Of a stretch of 64,000 bases of DNA, positions 46,077 through 55,667 are shown in pieces. Location: NCBI RefSeq assembly GCF_900458895.1, contig NZ_LR962863.1, positions 434,001 to 498,000 on the forward strand. The letters run 5' to 3'. Below the pieces are notes generated by a model. It did not search any database, was not told where the DNA came from, and worked only from the letters and a program-made list of their open reading frames with translations. Positions within the stretch are counted from its first letter, which is position 1. Each line of letters starts with the position of its first letter. Origin of the DNA: Staphylococcus schleiferi. GTDB lineage: Bacteria > Bacillota > Bacilli > Staphylococcales > Staphylococcaceae. A program made the position numbers and the translations under genes.

Positions 46077-46892
46077 TCATACTCTAAGCACCCAAATATC
46101 ACACACATCTGTGCTGTAATTAGGCTCTATCACTTTATCTTGCTCATCACGCATGAAATCCATTATAGAATCATTAGAAACACCATATATAGTTGGTAAT
46201 GTTAAATTATTACTACTCCAATATTTACGTTTGTTTTTTCGTGCGGGGGTATTTAATAAATCTTTCGTAATATATTTCGTTACATAACTACTGATTTTTG
46301 ATTTAGAACGCATCATATGCACATTCGAAAAACCATGTCCCCAATCAATACAATTATAAATCTTTTGTTTTTATGTGTTTTACCTGAATCAATTAAATTA
46401 GGCTCCAAATTGTCTGTTACCATGTGCCAATGTACTAAACCACTCTTATGCCTTTCTGGTATAGCTATATACATAAACGGCTTATCACTTTTTCTAGAAT
46501 GTCTTTTGCGCATCTTATTTAACCATTTCCGCATTTCAACAAAACGATACTCATCTTCAACCGATTCAACACATTTTTTTCGGATCAAAAGTAAGAGTCC
46601 AAAACATATCAAAATGATTATTTAAAACCAAATCTTTAATCTTTGTTTTCCCTTTAAACATATATCTTTTTTGATTATCTAAACGTCTTCCCCACTCAAA
46701 TAAGGGGAGGAATCTAATCCGTTTTTTTTGGTGGATAGAAACAATGGATTTTTGACGCTTATTTTTATATTTTATGACAGTTAAACGCCCGTCGTTATAA
46801 GCTTTTAACTTATATTTGTAATCATTAGTACAGTCGCTAATGTGTCTGTTAAGTTGCCCGCATGTTAAGTGCAGAACGGCGTTTATATTATT
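46077..46892 (-). pseudogene. rep: Rolling-circle (HUH) replication protein remnant
   Basis: Joining three frames gives a Rep-like protein: LPLFEWGRRLDNQKRYMF, FDMFWTLTFDPKK, then CVESVEDEYRFVEMRKWL, HKSGLVHWHMV (HUH motif HxH), and NCIDWGHGFSNVHM, SSYVTKYITKDL (Tyr motif Y-x-x-K-Y). The first shift is one extra base in a T7 run (46574-46580, plus strand). The second is a missing base in the T4/T5 runs at 46363-46372. No start codon is found after the in-frame stop at 46893-46895, so the 5' end is lost or altered. The HUH and Tyr residues mark it as a small-plasmid or phage-type replication initiator integrated in the chromosome. Confidence 0.82.
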
Positions 46893-46996
46893 TCAATAGA
46901 AGATTTAGTGCTATTAGGTCAATATCATTGACTTATTTAAAAGTGACGTGTAGAATTCTAATTGTAAAAAAAATATCAATCAAGGACGGGATGAAA

Positions 46997-48640
46997 ATGA
47001 AAAAAAGAGTAGGACAATTTTTATTTGACGAAATTGCAAAACACGGTGTTGATAAAATCTTTGGTGTGCCTGGAGATTTTAACCTTGCCTTTTTAGACGA
47101 CATTGAATCACATGAAACCTTACAATGGGTAGGGAATACAAATGAATTAAACGCGAGTTATGCAGCAGATGGCTATGCACGTATCAACGGCTTAGCAGCC
47201 ATGGTAACCACATTTGGAGTAGGAGAATTAAGTGCAACAAATGGTATTGCAGGATCTTACGCTGAGAATGTGCCGGTGATTGCCATTACAGGTGGCCCTA
47301 CAACAGTCGTTGAGAAAGCTAAAAAATATGTCCACCATTCATTAGGAACAGGTATCTTTGATTCATATCGTAAAATGTTTGCACATATCACAGAAGCACA
47401 AACGTATTTAACAACAGATAACGCTTTAACAGAGGTACCTCGAATCATCCAAGTCGCAATAGAAGAAAAACGCCCTGTACATGTTCATTTACCTATCGAT
47501 ACAGCGATGAAAGAAATTGAAGTGCCAGATCAAATTGAATATCCTGAAGTAAAAGCGTCAGAGGACTTATCAAGTATCATTGAAAAAGTAACTGACACAC
47601 TTCAAAATGCGAAACAACCGACTTTAATTGTAGGACATCAAATCAATAGCTTTGGTTTACAAGATCAAGTTCAACAATTAGCTGAACGTTTAAACTTACC
47701 CGTTGCACAGTTATCACTTGGGAAAGGTGCTTTTAATGAAGAAAGCCCACAATATATGGGTATTTTTGATGGCAATATTGCAGATGAAGCGATTCGTGAT
47801 TATGTAAATGGTAGCGATGTCGTCATTACTTTAGGGGCAAAATTAACAGACTCAGCTACTGCAGGTTTTTCTCAAGAATTTAAAGATGACGTTGTGATGA
47901 TTTTAAATCATCGTCAAGTTCGTATAGGAGCATTTGAATCGACTTCACCAGCACTTCCTGAAATTGTGGAAGCACTTGGACAAATCGATTATCACTATGA
48001 AGGTCAGTTCCCTCAATTTGTATGGCCAAAAGCTGAAAATGTAGACTTAAATGATGAACCGTTAACACAAGAAAATTACTTTAAATTAATGCAAGGTTTT
48101 CTTAAAAAAGGTGATGTTGTTTTAGCTGAACAAGGTACGTCATTCTTTGGTTCATATAGTCTGGGTATTGAAGATTCAACAACATTTATTGGTCAACCTT
48201 TATGGGGTTCAATTGGTTACACATTGCCATCTACTTTAGGAACAACATTAGCTGCACCAGAACGTCGTAACATCTTACTTATTGGTGATGGCTCTTTACA
48301 ATTAACAGTACAAGAAATTTCAACAATGATCCGAGAAAAAATGAATCCAGTTATTTTTGTCATCAATAACGATGGTTACACTGTTGAAAGAAAAATTCAT
48401 GGTGAAAAAGCACATTATAATGATATTCAAATGTGGGATTACAAAATGTTACCAGCTGTATTCGGAGGCCAAGATATTCCAACTTATGATGTGAAATCAA
48501 CAAAAGCCTTAAAAGAAACAATGGATGCGATTGAACAAAATCCAAATACAATGCATTTTGTAGAGGTCCACATGGATGTGATGGACGCACCAGAAAAACT
48601 GAACATCATTTCAAAAGCCTTTGCAAATCAAAATAAATAG
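46997..48640 (+). CDS. ipdC: Indolepyruvate/alpha-keto acid decarboxylase
   Basis: 547-residue thiamine-diphosphate enzyme that decarboxylates 2-keto acids such as indolepyruvate or pyruvate to aldehydes. The PYR domain has GVPGDFNLAFLDDIE and the catalytic-Glu region GNTNELNASYAADGYARI; the PP domain has the ThDP-binding GDGSLQLTVQEISTMI ... NNDGYTVE. It resembles S. aureus IpdC along its length. ATG 46997 or 46991 are both possible starts (AAGGA upstream); the longer frame from 46862 is non-homologous. It lies directly before the trp operon but has its own transcript. Confidence 0.9.
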   Translation: MKKRVGQFLFDEIAKHGVDKIFGVPGDFNLAFLDDIESHETLQWVGNTNELNASYAADGYARINGLAAMVTTFGVGELSATNGIAGSYAENVPVIAITGGPTTVVEKAKKYVHHSLGTGIFDSYRKMFAHITEAQTYLTTDNALTEVPRIIQVAIEEKRPVHVHLPIDTAMKEIEVPDQIEYPEVKASEDLSSIIEKVTDTLQNAKQPTLIVGHQINSFGLQDQVQQLAERLNLPVAQLSLGKGAFNEESPQYMGIFDGNIADEAIRDYVNGSDVVITLGAKLTDSATAGFSQEFKDDVVMILNHRQVRIGAFESTSPALPEIVEALGQIDYHYEGQFPQFVWPKAENVDLNDEPLTQENYFKLMQGFLKKGDVVLAEQGTSFFGSYSLGIEDSTTFIGQPLWGSIGYTLPSTLGTTLAAPERRNILLIGDGSLQLTVQEISTMIREKMNPVIFVINNDGYTVERKIHGEKAHYNDIQMWDYKMLPAVFGGQDIPTYDVKSTKALKETMDAIEQNPNTMHFVEVHMDVMDAPEKLNIISKAFANQNK

Positions 48641-48691
48641 GCAAAACCATTACTAAATTCTCTATATTCTGATGATTTTCAAAGTCAGTTG

Positions 48692-48720
48692 TTGACATGA
48701 GATTCTGAATGGTGTTATAG
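48692..48720 (+). promoter_or_regulatory. Promoter of the trp operon
   Basis: TTGACA (48692-48697), a 17-base spacer and TTATAG (48715-48720) stand just before the first T-box leader. Confidence 0.75.
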
Positions 48721-48726
48721 TAAGCC

Positions 48727-48955
48727 TTAACTTAATATACGTTAGATTGAAAGTAGTTTTTATCGTTTGTAGCATGCAGAAAGCTAACGGTTGATGAAAG
48801 TTAGCACGGCGTTAAAAATGAATTGGGCAATCACGCATTAACGTAATAATTGAATCTTGATTTTAAAAGCGAATATGGCACAGTAGTCATATTAACTAAG
48901 GTGGCACCACGGTAACGCGTCCTTATAGAGGATGGGAAACCGTGGTGTTTTTTTT
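48727..48955 (+). ncRNA. Tryptophan T-box leader, first of two
   Basis: Stem I features AAGTAGTTT (AGTA box), GGTTGATGAAAG (GNUG-type loop) and specifier TGG (48824-48826, in GAATTGGG). The T-box AAGGTGGCACCACGG (48899-48913) follows, then terminator stem CACCACGGT / ACCGTGGTG (48905-48913, 48939-48947) and eight T residues. TGG is the Trp codon, so uncharged tRNA-Trp should promote read-through into the trp genes. Confidence 0.9.
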
Positions 48956-48984
48956 ATTTTTTAGTGAGATATAGATAAATAGTG

Positions 48985-49182
48985 AGGTAAGATGAAGTAG
49001 TTTGAATCATCGGTAGCATCAGAAAATAGACGGTTGATGAGAGTCTATACCGACTTCAAATGAATTGGGTTTTACTGGAAGCAGCCAATTTTATAAAATT
49101 TTGAGTGAACGGAAGTATATCTGTTAACAAAGGTGGTACCGCGTGTGAGCGTCCTTTTTTAAGGAGACACACGCGTTTTTTT
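48985..49182 (+). ncRNA. Tryptophan T-box leader, second of two
   Basis: Again AGTAGTTT, GGTTGATGAGAG and specifier TGG (49066-49068, in GAATTGGG), then AAAGGTGGTACCGCG (49129-49143) and terminator stem CGCGTGTG / CACACGCG (49140-49147, 49168-49175) with seven T residues, ending 26 bases before trpE. Two T-boxes with the same specifier in series give a steeper response to charged tRNA-Trp. Confidence 0.92.
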
Positions 49183-49207
49183 ATTTTAAAAATTGAGGGG
49201 GAGAACA

Positions 49208-50611
49208 ATGAAGATCCTATATCGCATTTTAGATGCACCCATTAATCCAGAAACACTAGCACGACATAGACAACAAAAAATTGTATTAGAAAGTGCCACA
49301 ACATCTCAAACCAAAGGACGTTATTCAGTTGTTGCGTTTGATGCGTATGGTGAAGTGACATTGACTGAAGCGGGTTTAAATATTTCGACGCCTCAATATT
49401 CAAAATACGACACAGACGCGCCGTTTGAAAAACTAAAGGCATTTGTAGGCGCGCATCAATCAGATATTACGTATGAAGCATTACAACAACTTCCTTTTAT
49501 TTCAGGGTTCATGGGTTACTGCAGTTTTGATTTAGTGCGACATGCATTTCCCATACTTCAACAATATCCAGTTCAAGGAGAAACAGAAGACGTCCATTTT
49601 TACATGATTGAATCGGTCTATGTCTTTAATCATTATAAAGAGCAGATTTATGCGATTGTGACGAATCTTTTCTCAGGTGCTTCAGAGCAAGAGATGGCAC
49701 AACGTTTGGATGCGATGATTGATGTATTTAATCACATTCAACTGTTTGAAGAGGAAATAGCATACAACTTGCCACAACGGAAAATTGAAACCAATATTGA
49801 CGAAGCGACTTTTATCAATCAAATTATGCAGTTTAAAAAATTAATTCAAGAAGGGGATATGTTTCAAGTCGTTCCTTCTCGAGTTTACAAATATGCACAC
49901 GGCTTTGGTCATCATTTGCATCCATTAACGTATCGGCTTTATCAAAAATTAAAGCGTAAAAATCCAAGTCCTTATCTGTTTTACGTAAATATGGGAGGAC
50001 CGATTTTAATCGGGAGTTCGCCAGAAAGCTTCGTTAAAGTAAAAGAGGGCAAAGTCATGACCAACCCAATCGCAGGCACAATTAAAAGAGGTGCGACAGA
50101 GGAAGAAGATTTTAAACATGCGCAAATGTTGTTGGAAGATGAAAAAGAATTAAGCGAGCATCGCATGTTAGTTGATTTGGGGCGTAATGATATTTTGCGA
50201 ATCGCTCAACCTAACTCATTAGAGATACCGAAGTTAATGACGATAGAACGCTATGAACATGTTATGCATATTGTGACAGAGGTCATAGGTGAAATTGATG
50301 CCAAGCGTTCTCCTCTTGATATTATTGCGAGTCTTTTACCTACAGGAACAGTTTCGGGTGCGCCGAAATTACGTGCGATTCAACGTATTTATGAGAATCA
50401 CCCGTATAAAAGAGGCGTTTACAGCGGGGGTGTAGGTTATATCAATTGTGATCATACGTTGGATTTAGCCCTAGCCATTCGAACGATGGTCATTGATGAT
50501 AACGAGGTCCATGTCGAAGCGGGTTGTGGGGTTGTCTATGACTCTGTGCCGGAGAAAGAATTAGAAGAAACGAAACTCAAAGCGAAAAGTTTATTGGAGG
50601 TCACACTATGA
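49208..50611 (+). CDS. trpE: Anthranilate synthase component I
   Basis: 467-residue chorismate-using enzyme; makes anthranilate with ammonia from TrpG. C-terminal chorismate-binding domain is clear: EGDMFQVVPSRVY, SPYLFYVNMGGPILIGSSPESFVKV, NPIAGTIKRGATEEED, LVDLGRNDILRIA and VSGAPKLRAIQ. The N-terminal LESATTSQTKGRYS matches the tryptophan feedback site of the family. ATG 49208 follows GAGGGGG; the TTG at 49193 precedes that site. First gene of the operon behind tandem T-boxes. Confidence 0.95.
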   Translation: MKILYRILDAPINPETLARHRQQKIVLESATTSQTKGRYSVVAFDAYGEVTLTEAGLNISTPQYSKYDTDAPFEKLKAFVGAHQSDITYEALQQLPFISGFMGYCSFDLVRHAFPILQQYPVQGETEDVHFYMIESVYVFNHYKEQIYAIVTNLFSGASEQEMAQRLDAMIDVFNHIQLFEEEIAYNLPQRKIETNIDEATFINQIMQFKKLIQEGDMFQVVPSRVYKYAHGFGHHLHPLTYRLYQKLKRKNPSPYLFYVNMGGPILIGSSPESFVKVKEGKVMTNPIAGTIKRGATEEEDFKHAQMLLEDEKELSEHRMLVDLGRNDILRIAQPNSLEIPKLMTIERYEHVMHIVTEVIGEIDAKRSPLDIIASLLPTGTVSGAPKLRAIQRIYENHPYKRGVYSGGVGYINCDHTLDLALAIRTMVIDDNEVHVEAGCGVVYDSVPEKELEETKLKAKSLLEVTL

Positions 50612-51192
50612 TATTAGTCATCGATAATTATGATTCCTTCACTTACAACCTAGTGGATATGTTACGTCCATTTGATGATGTGCGCGTTCTTTATCCAGAT
50701 GATGCATCACTCTTTGATTTGAACCCAGATGCAGTCGTCATCTCGCCCGGACCGGGTCATCCAAACGATAGCGATGATTTGCATCGGATTATTCAATCGT
50801 TCGAACATGTACCTATTTTAGGGATTTGCCTTGGGGCTCAAGCCCTCTACTGTTATTACGGTGGGGAAGTGAACGTTGCACAGAAAGTTATGCACGGTAA
50901 AATTGATCAGTTATCTTTTGATGCACCGAGCGCTTTATACAATGGGATTTCAGAACATTCTGACATTATGCGCTACCATTCACTGATTTGTGAAGAAACC
51001 ACATTACCCGCTTCGTTATTAATTACAGGACGTACGCGAGATAGCATTCAATCATTTGAACACCGAAGTCGGCCACACTTTGGTCTTCAATATCATCCAG
51101 AGTCTTTTGCAAGTCAAGATGTGGCGAAGGTTGTTGAGAATTTTATATCCATCGCAAAGAAAGGTGTGAAGTCACATGACATTGCTCAATAA
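50608..51192 (+). CDS. trpG: Anthranilate synthase glutamine amidotransferase
   Basis: 194-residue class I amidotransferase that supplies ammonia to TrpE. DNYDSFTYNLVDML at the start, ISPGPGHPND, nucleophile Cys in LGICLGAQAL, and FGLQYHPESFAS with catalytic His and Glu are all present. It overlaps trpE by four bases and trpD by 17. Confidence 0.95.
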   Translation: MILVIDNYDSFTYNLVDMLRPFDDVRVLYPDDASLFDLNPDAVVISPGPGHPNDSDDLHRIIQSFEHVPILGICLGAQALYCYYGGEVNVAQKVMHGKIDQLSFDAPSALYNGISEHSDIMRYHSLICEETTLPASLLITGRTRDSIQSFEHRSRPHFGLQYHPESFASQDVAKVVENFISIAKKGVKSHDIAQ

Positions 51193-52180
51193 AATAATGA
51201 ATTTTGAAACGTTAAATGCAGATGATATGGCATTATTCGTCAATACTTTAATCTCTGAAACAACTCCGATAGAAGATAAAGTAGGATTGCTCGTCGCATA
51301 TACGATGAAAGGTGAAACAACTGACGAGTTGTATGCATTATGTGCGCGTTTGATTCAAACCATGTATGAAGAACAACCACAATATGCAGGAAGTATGTGT
51401 GTCTGTGGCACAGGGGGAGACGGATCGAATAGTTTTAATATTTCTACGACCGTTTCATTTGTTGCTGCAAGTGGCGGCATTCATGTTGTCAAACATGGAA
51501 ATAAAAGCGTGACTTCGCAGTCGGGTGGCATGGATATTTTACAGGCAATGGGAATCCCAACAACGCCAGTTCAGCAAGTTTCACAACAATTGGCGACATC
51601 CCGTTTAGCATTTGTCAATGCGACAGAAGCATATCCATTAATGAAAAATATGCAACCTGTACGTAAAAAATTAGGTCGGCCGACGATTCTGAATTTGATC
51701 GGCCCTATCATTAATCCTTATGCCTTAGATTATCAAGCAATGGGGGTCTTTGATCCATCAAGAATGGTGAAAATTGCAGAGGTGCTTCAAAAATTAGGAC
51801 GTAAGAGAGCGATTGTGATGCATGGTGCAAATGGCATGGATGAGGCGACGTTATCTGGAGAGAATCAAATTGTAGAAATGAACCAACATACAGGGATTGA
51901 CGTTTATACCGTTAATGCCATGGATTACGGATTGCGATACGCGCCTGATGACGCTTTAAAAGGAGGCACACCTGAACAAAATAAGCAAATTAGTTTAGAT
52001 ATTTTAAAGGGAAAAGATCGCTCTTGTCGGAGAGATGTGGTGTTATTGAATGCGGGGATTGCTTTCTATACTGCTGAAAAAACAGCATCTATTCAAGACG
52101 GCATTATCTATGCGGCTGAATGTATTGATTCAGGTGCAGCTTATCACCAATATGAACTAGCGAGAGGTGTCATCGTATGA
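51176..52180 (+). CDS. trpD: Anthranilate phosphoribosyltransferase
   Basis: 334 residues; joins anthranilate to PRPP. CGTGGDGSNSFNIST near residue 77 is the PRPP-binding loop, KHGNKSVTSQSGGMDILQAMG the second conserved block, and RKKLGRPTILNLIGPIINP the third. It starts within trpG and ends four bases into trpC. Confidence 0.95.
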   Translation: MTLLNKIMNFETLNADDMALFVNTLISETTPIEDKVGLLVAYTMKGETTDELYALCARLIQTMYEEQPQYAGSMCVCGTGGDGSNSFNISTTVSFVAASGGIHVVKHGNKSVTSQSGGMDILQAMGIPTTPVQQVSQQLATSRLAFVNATEAYPLMKNMQPVRKKLGRPTILNLIGPIINPYALDYQAMGVFDPSRMVKIAEVLQKLGRKRAIVMHGANGMDEATLSGENQIVEMNQHTGIDVYTVNAMDYGLRYAPDDALKGGTPEQNKQISLDILKGKDRSCRRDVVLLNAGIAFYTAEKTASIQDGIIYAAECIDSGAAYHQYELARGVIV

Positions 52181-52956
52181 GTATCTTAGACGAAATCATC
52201 ACATATAAAAAAGCATTATTAGCAGAGGGCTATTATGAACAGAAATTGGCTCAGATAGATGCCATTAATGTGGCGCACAAGCCACGCCTTGCGCAACTGC
52301 TTGCGGAGGATTCGAAAATAGGTGTCATTGCAGAAATTAAGTCAAAAAGTCCAACAGTGTCAGACATTCCTGAGCGTGATTTAACTGAACAACTGCAACT
52401 TTATACGGAAGGAGGAGCTTCGGCCATTTCTGTTTTAACAGATGAAAGGTACTTTGGAGGCAGTTACGAAAGGTTGATAGAGTTAACACAGCAAACAAAC
52501 TTACCCGTACTTTGTAAAGATTTTATTGTCGACGAACGCCAAATAGACCTTGCGCATAAAGCAGGGGCCTCGATTATTTTATTAATTGTCCATGTTTTAA
52601 CAGATGCACAACTCCAACAATTATACCATTACGCGACTGAATTAGGCTTAGAAGTATTAGTTGAAGTACACGACCGTGAAGAGCTTGAGCGTGCACATCA
52701 TCTCAATCCACAACTGATAGGGATTAACAACAGAGATTTGCGCCGCTTTAAGACTGACGTTGCACACACCTCTCAAATACTTACGCGTAAGCAAGCGGGT
52801 GTGCATTATATTTCGGAAAGCGGTATTAAGACTCCTGCAGATGTCGCTCAACTGATTTCCACAGGTATTGCAGGCATTTTAGTAGGAGAATCATTAATGA
52901 AAGCAAAAGCACCTCAAAAACAAATTCAAGCTTTTAAATTAACAAAGGGTGTCTAA
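52177..52956 (+). CDS. trpC: Indole-3-glycerol-phosphate synthase
   Basis: 259-residue TIM-barrel enzyme that closes the indole ring. GVIAEIKSKSPT holds the catalytic Lys, then ASAISVLTDERYFGGS, VLCKDFIVDERQI, LVEVHDREELERA, IGINNRDLRRFKTD and YISESGIKTPADV, in standard order. Overlaps trpD by four bases. Confidence 0.95.
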   Translation: MSILDEIITYKKALLAEGYYEQKLAQIDAINVAHKPRLAQLLAEDSKIGVIAEIKSKSPTVSDIPERDLTEQLQLYTEGGASAISVLTDERYFGGSYERLIELTQQTNLPVLCKDFIVDERQIDLAHKAGASIILLIVHVLTDAQLQQLYHYATELGLEVLVEVHDREELERAHHLNPQLIGINNRDLRRFKTDVAHTSQILTRKQAGVHYISESGIKTPADVAQLISTGIAGILVGESLMKAKAPQKQIQAFKLTKGV

Positions 52957-52957
52957 T

Positions 52958-53587
52958 ATGTATTTAAAATATTGTGGTTTTACGAGACGACAAGATATTG
53001 AAGCTGCGATTCAATGTGATGTATCTGCAATCGGTTTTATTACTTATCCTAAAAGTGCACGGTACGTTAATTTAGAAACATTGCACAGACTTTCAAAGCA
53101 AGTGCCCGATGACATTGATCGCGTGGCTGTGGCTGTAAATGCTTCAATGCAAACTTTACAAAATATCGTTGAACAGACGAATATTAACACCCTCCAATTT
53201 CACGGTGATGAATCTGTAGAGACATTACGTACATTTAAAAAACGCTATCCACAGATACAAGTGTTCAAAGCACTTCCTGCTGACGACATGTTGCGTTCTC
53301 ATATGATGTTGTATCGTGACGCTGTTGACAAGTTTTTGATTGATACGCCCTCACAACAGTTTGGTGGGACAGGGGAAGTGTTTGATTGGTCATATTTAAA
53401 TGACTTACCCGAAGCAAAGTACCTGATTGCTGGGGGATTAAATACACAAAATGTAGCGCAATTATTAAAAACGCATACACACATTGACGGAATCGATATT
53501 GCGAGTGGTATCGAAATAGATAAAGGCATTAAAGACCCAATCAAAATGAAACAGATGTGTGCAATTGTGAAAGGAGCAATAAGATGA
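52958..53587 (+). CDS. trpF: Phosphoribosylanthranilate isomerase
   Basis: 209-residue TIM barrel that performs the Amadori rearrangement. Near the start it has [16 protein letters not shown] (catalytic Cys in KxCG), then AIGFI and [13 protein letters not shown], and [11 protein letters not shown]; the catalytic Asp should be in [22 protein letters not shown] 52958 was taken over GTG 52949, which overlaps trpC. Its stop overlaps the trpB start. Confidence 0.93.
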   Translation: MYLKYCGFTRRQDIEAAIQCDVSAIGFITYPKSARYVNLETLHRLSKQVPDDIDRVAVAVNASMQTLQNIVEQTNINTLQFHGDESVETLRTFKKRYPQIQVFKALPADDMLRSHMMLYRDAVDKFLIDTPSQQFGGTGEVFDWSYLNDLPEAKYLIAGGLNTQNVAQLLKTHTHIDGIDIASGIEIDKGIKDPIKMKQMCAIVKGAIR

Positions 53588-54789
53588 AACATATTCAATT
53601 AGAAGTAGATGAAAATGGATTCTTTGGAGAATATGGTGGCAAGTATGTACCAGAAACATTGATGCCAGCGATAGATGAACTCAAGAAAGCCTACTTAGAG
53701 GCGAAACAAGATGACGCATTTCAAGCCATGTATCATGACTATTTAAAACATTATGTAGGACGTGAATCTCCATTAACTTTTGCGGCATCTTATACTGAAC
53801 AACTTGGCGGCGCTAAAATTTATCTTAAGCGCGAAGATTTAAATCATACGGGTGCACATAAAATTAATAACGCACTTGGACAAGCCCTTCTAGCGAAAAG
53901 AATGGGCAAAAAGAAATTAGTTGCTGAGACAGGCGCAGGACAGCATGGTGTGGCCAGTGCAACCGTTGCGGCATTATTTGATATGGAACTGGTTGTTTTT
54001 ATGGGAAAAGAAGATATCCGTCGACAACAGTTAAATGTATTTCGTATGGAATTATTAGGGGCTAAAGTGGTGCCTGTGACAGATGGGCAAGGAACGTTAT
54101 CGGATGCTGTCAACAAAGCATTACAATATTGGGTGGCGCATGTTGAGGACACACATTATCTATTGGGTTCAGCGCTTGGTCCAGATCCATTTCCGACAAT
54201 GGTACGTGATTTTCAACGTGTGATTGGTGATGAAATTAAAGCGCAACTTGATGAAAAAGAACAACGATTACCTGATGCGATTGTAGCTTGTGTGGGTGGC
54301 GGTTCTAATGCGATAGGGACTTTCTATCCTTTCGTCAATGATGAAGCGGTTAAGCTGTACGGTGTGGAAGCAGCTGGAGAAGGCGTGCATACCGACCGTC
54401 ATGCGCTAGCCATCAATAAAGGAAGTAAAGGCGTGCTGCATGGTACTAAAATGTATCTTATTCAAGATGAACAGCATCAAATTAAATTAGCGCACTCAAT
54501 CTCAGCTGGGTTAGATTATCCTGGTGTTGGACCTGAGCACAGTTATTATCACGATATCGGTCGTGTTGACTATGTGACGGCAGATGATAAGGAAGCTATG
54601 GACGCATTAGTTCGTTTCACACAAGCGGAAGGAATTATTCCAGCAATTGAAAGTGCACATGCATTGAGCTATGTAGAGAAACTTGCGCCTAAAATGGATA
54701 AAGATGAAATCCTTGTGGTTACAATTTCAGGTCGAGGCGACAAAGATATGGAAACAATTAAAAATTATCTTGAAGAAAGGGAGCGTTAA
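53584..54789 (+). CDS. trpB: Tryptophan synthase beta chain
   Basis: 401-residue PLP enzyme; joins indole to serine. The N-terminus [21 protein letters not shown] Lys in [51 protein letters not shown] and [19 protein letters not shown] are all present. ATG 53584 follows AAAGGAG, overlapping the trpF stop. The upstream frame from 53557 is not part of the protein. Confidence 0.96.
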   Translation: MKHIQLEVDENGFFGEYGGKYVPETLMPAIDELKKAYLEAKQDDAFQAMYHDYLKHYVGRESPLTFAASYTEQLGGAKIYLKREDLNHTGAHKINNALGQALLAKRMGKKKLVAETGAGQHGVASATVAALFDMELVVFMGKEDIRRQQLNVFRMELLGAKVVPVTDGQGTLSDAVNKALQYWVAHVEDTHYLLGSALGPDPFPTMVRDFQRVIGDEIKAQLDEKEQRLPDAIVACVGGGSNAIGTFYPFVNDEAVKLYGVEAAGEGVHTDRHALAINKGSKGVLHGTKMYLIQDEQHQIKLAHSISAGLDYPGVGPEHSYYHDIGRVDYVTADDKEAMDALVRFTQAEGIIPAIESAHALSYVEKLAPKMDKDEILVVTISGRGDKDMETIKNYLEERER

Positions 54790-54791
54790 TC

Positions 54792-55522
54792 ATGACTACG
54801 AAGCAATTTGTCGCTTATATCATGGGGGGCCTCAGTTTATTGACGAACTTAAAGCTTTAGATGAAATAGGTGCTGATTATGTTGAAATAGGGATTCCATT
54901 TTCTGATCCTGTCGCTGATGGGCCTGTCATTATGGAGGCAGGACAAGCTGCTATTCAAGCTGGTATGACCGCACAGAAAATTTTAAACCAATTAAAGGCG
55001 GTACAGCATGAATTAAAGACACGCACCATTTTAATGACCTATTATCACACTATCGAAACGTATGGTGAAGCGGCATTTATAAAAGATGCCGAAGCAGCAG
55101 GTGTGAAAGGTCTGATTATTCCAGATTTACCTTTTGAATATGTGCAACAACTAAAAGCACGTCATCCAGAGCGTCAGTTGCAAATCATTTCCTTAATTGC
55201 GATGACAGCTGCAGCTTCACGACGTAAACGTATCGCAGCGTCTGCGGAAGGCTTTATCTATACGATTACAATGAATAAAGTGACAGGGCAAAATGGTCAT
55301 TTTCATCCTGAACTCAAAAACAATATTTTGGATGTTAAAGCACAGAGTAAAGTTCCTGTGTTTGCTGGTTTTGGAATCCGAACACCCGAACACGTGCGTG
55401 AAATTATAGAAGTGGCAGATGGTGTCATTATCGGTAGTGAAATTGTAAGACGCTTTAAAGAAGAGGGAATCGACGCGACAAAAGCGTATTTAAAAACAAT
55501 TAAAGTGGCTCTTGAGTCGTAA
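54792..55522 (+). pseudogene. trpA: Tryptophan synthase alpha chain, one-base frameshift
   Basis: TrpA splits indole glycerol phosphate and passes indole to TrpB. ATG 54792 reads MTTKQFVAYIMGG and then leaves the frame at the G6 run (54824-54829). Adding one G restores GPQFIDELKALDEIGADYVEIGIPFSDPVADGP, with the catalytic Glu in EIGIPFSD and Asp in the following segment region, through LIIPDLPFEY and GFGIRTPEHV to the stop at 55522. The full protein would have 243 residues (S. aureus TrpA: 242). All other residues look normal. If real, this strain would be a Trp auxotroph although the rest of the operon is intact; a sequencing error is likelier. Confidence 0.9.
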
Positions 55523-55667
55523 GAAACATAGTCCTATTATTTGATCATTTTAATGAACAAATAAAACGATTAAACGGTTTGAAAAACTGTTCATGCCGAT
55601 GTGGAAATTATATAATAATCTCAAAGATAAACGGATTGAATTGCGACGAATATAGGGGGTGTATTGG

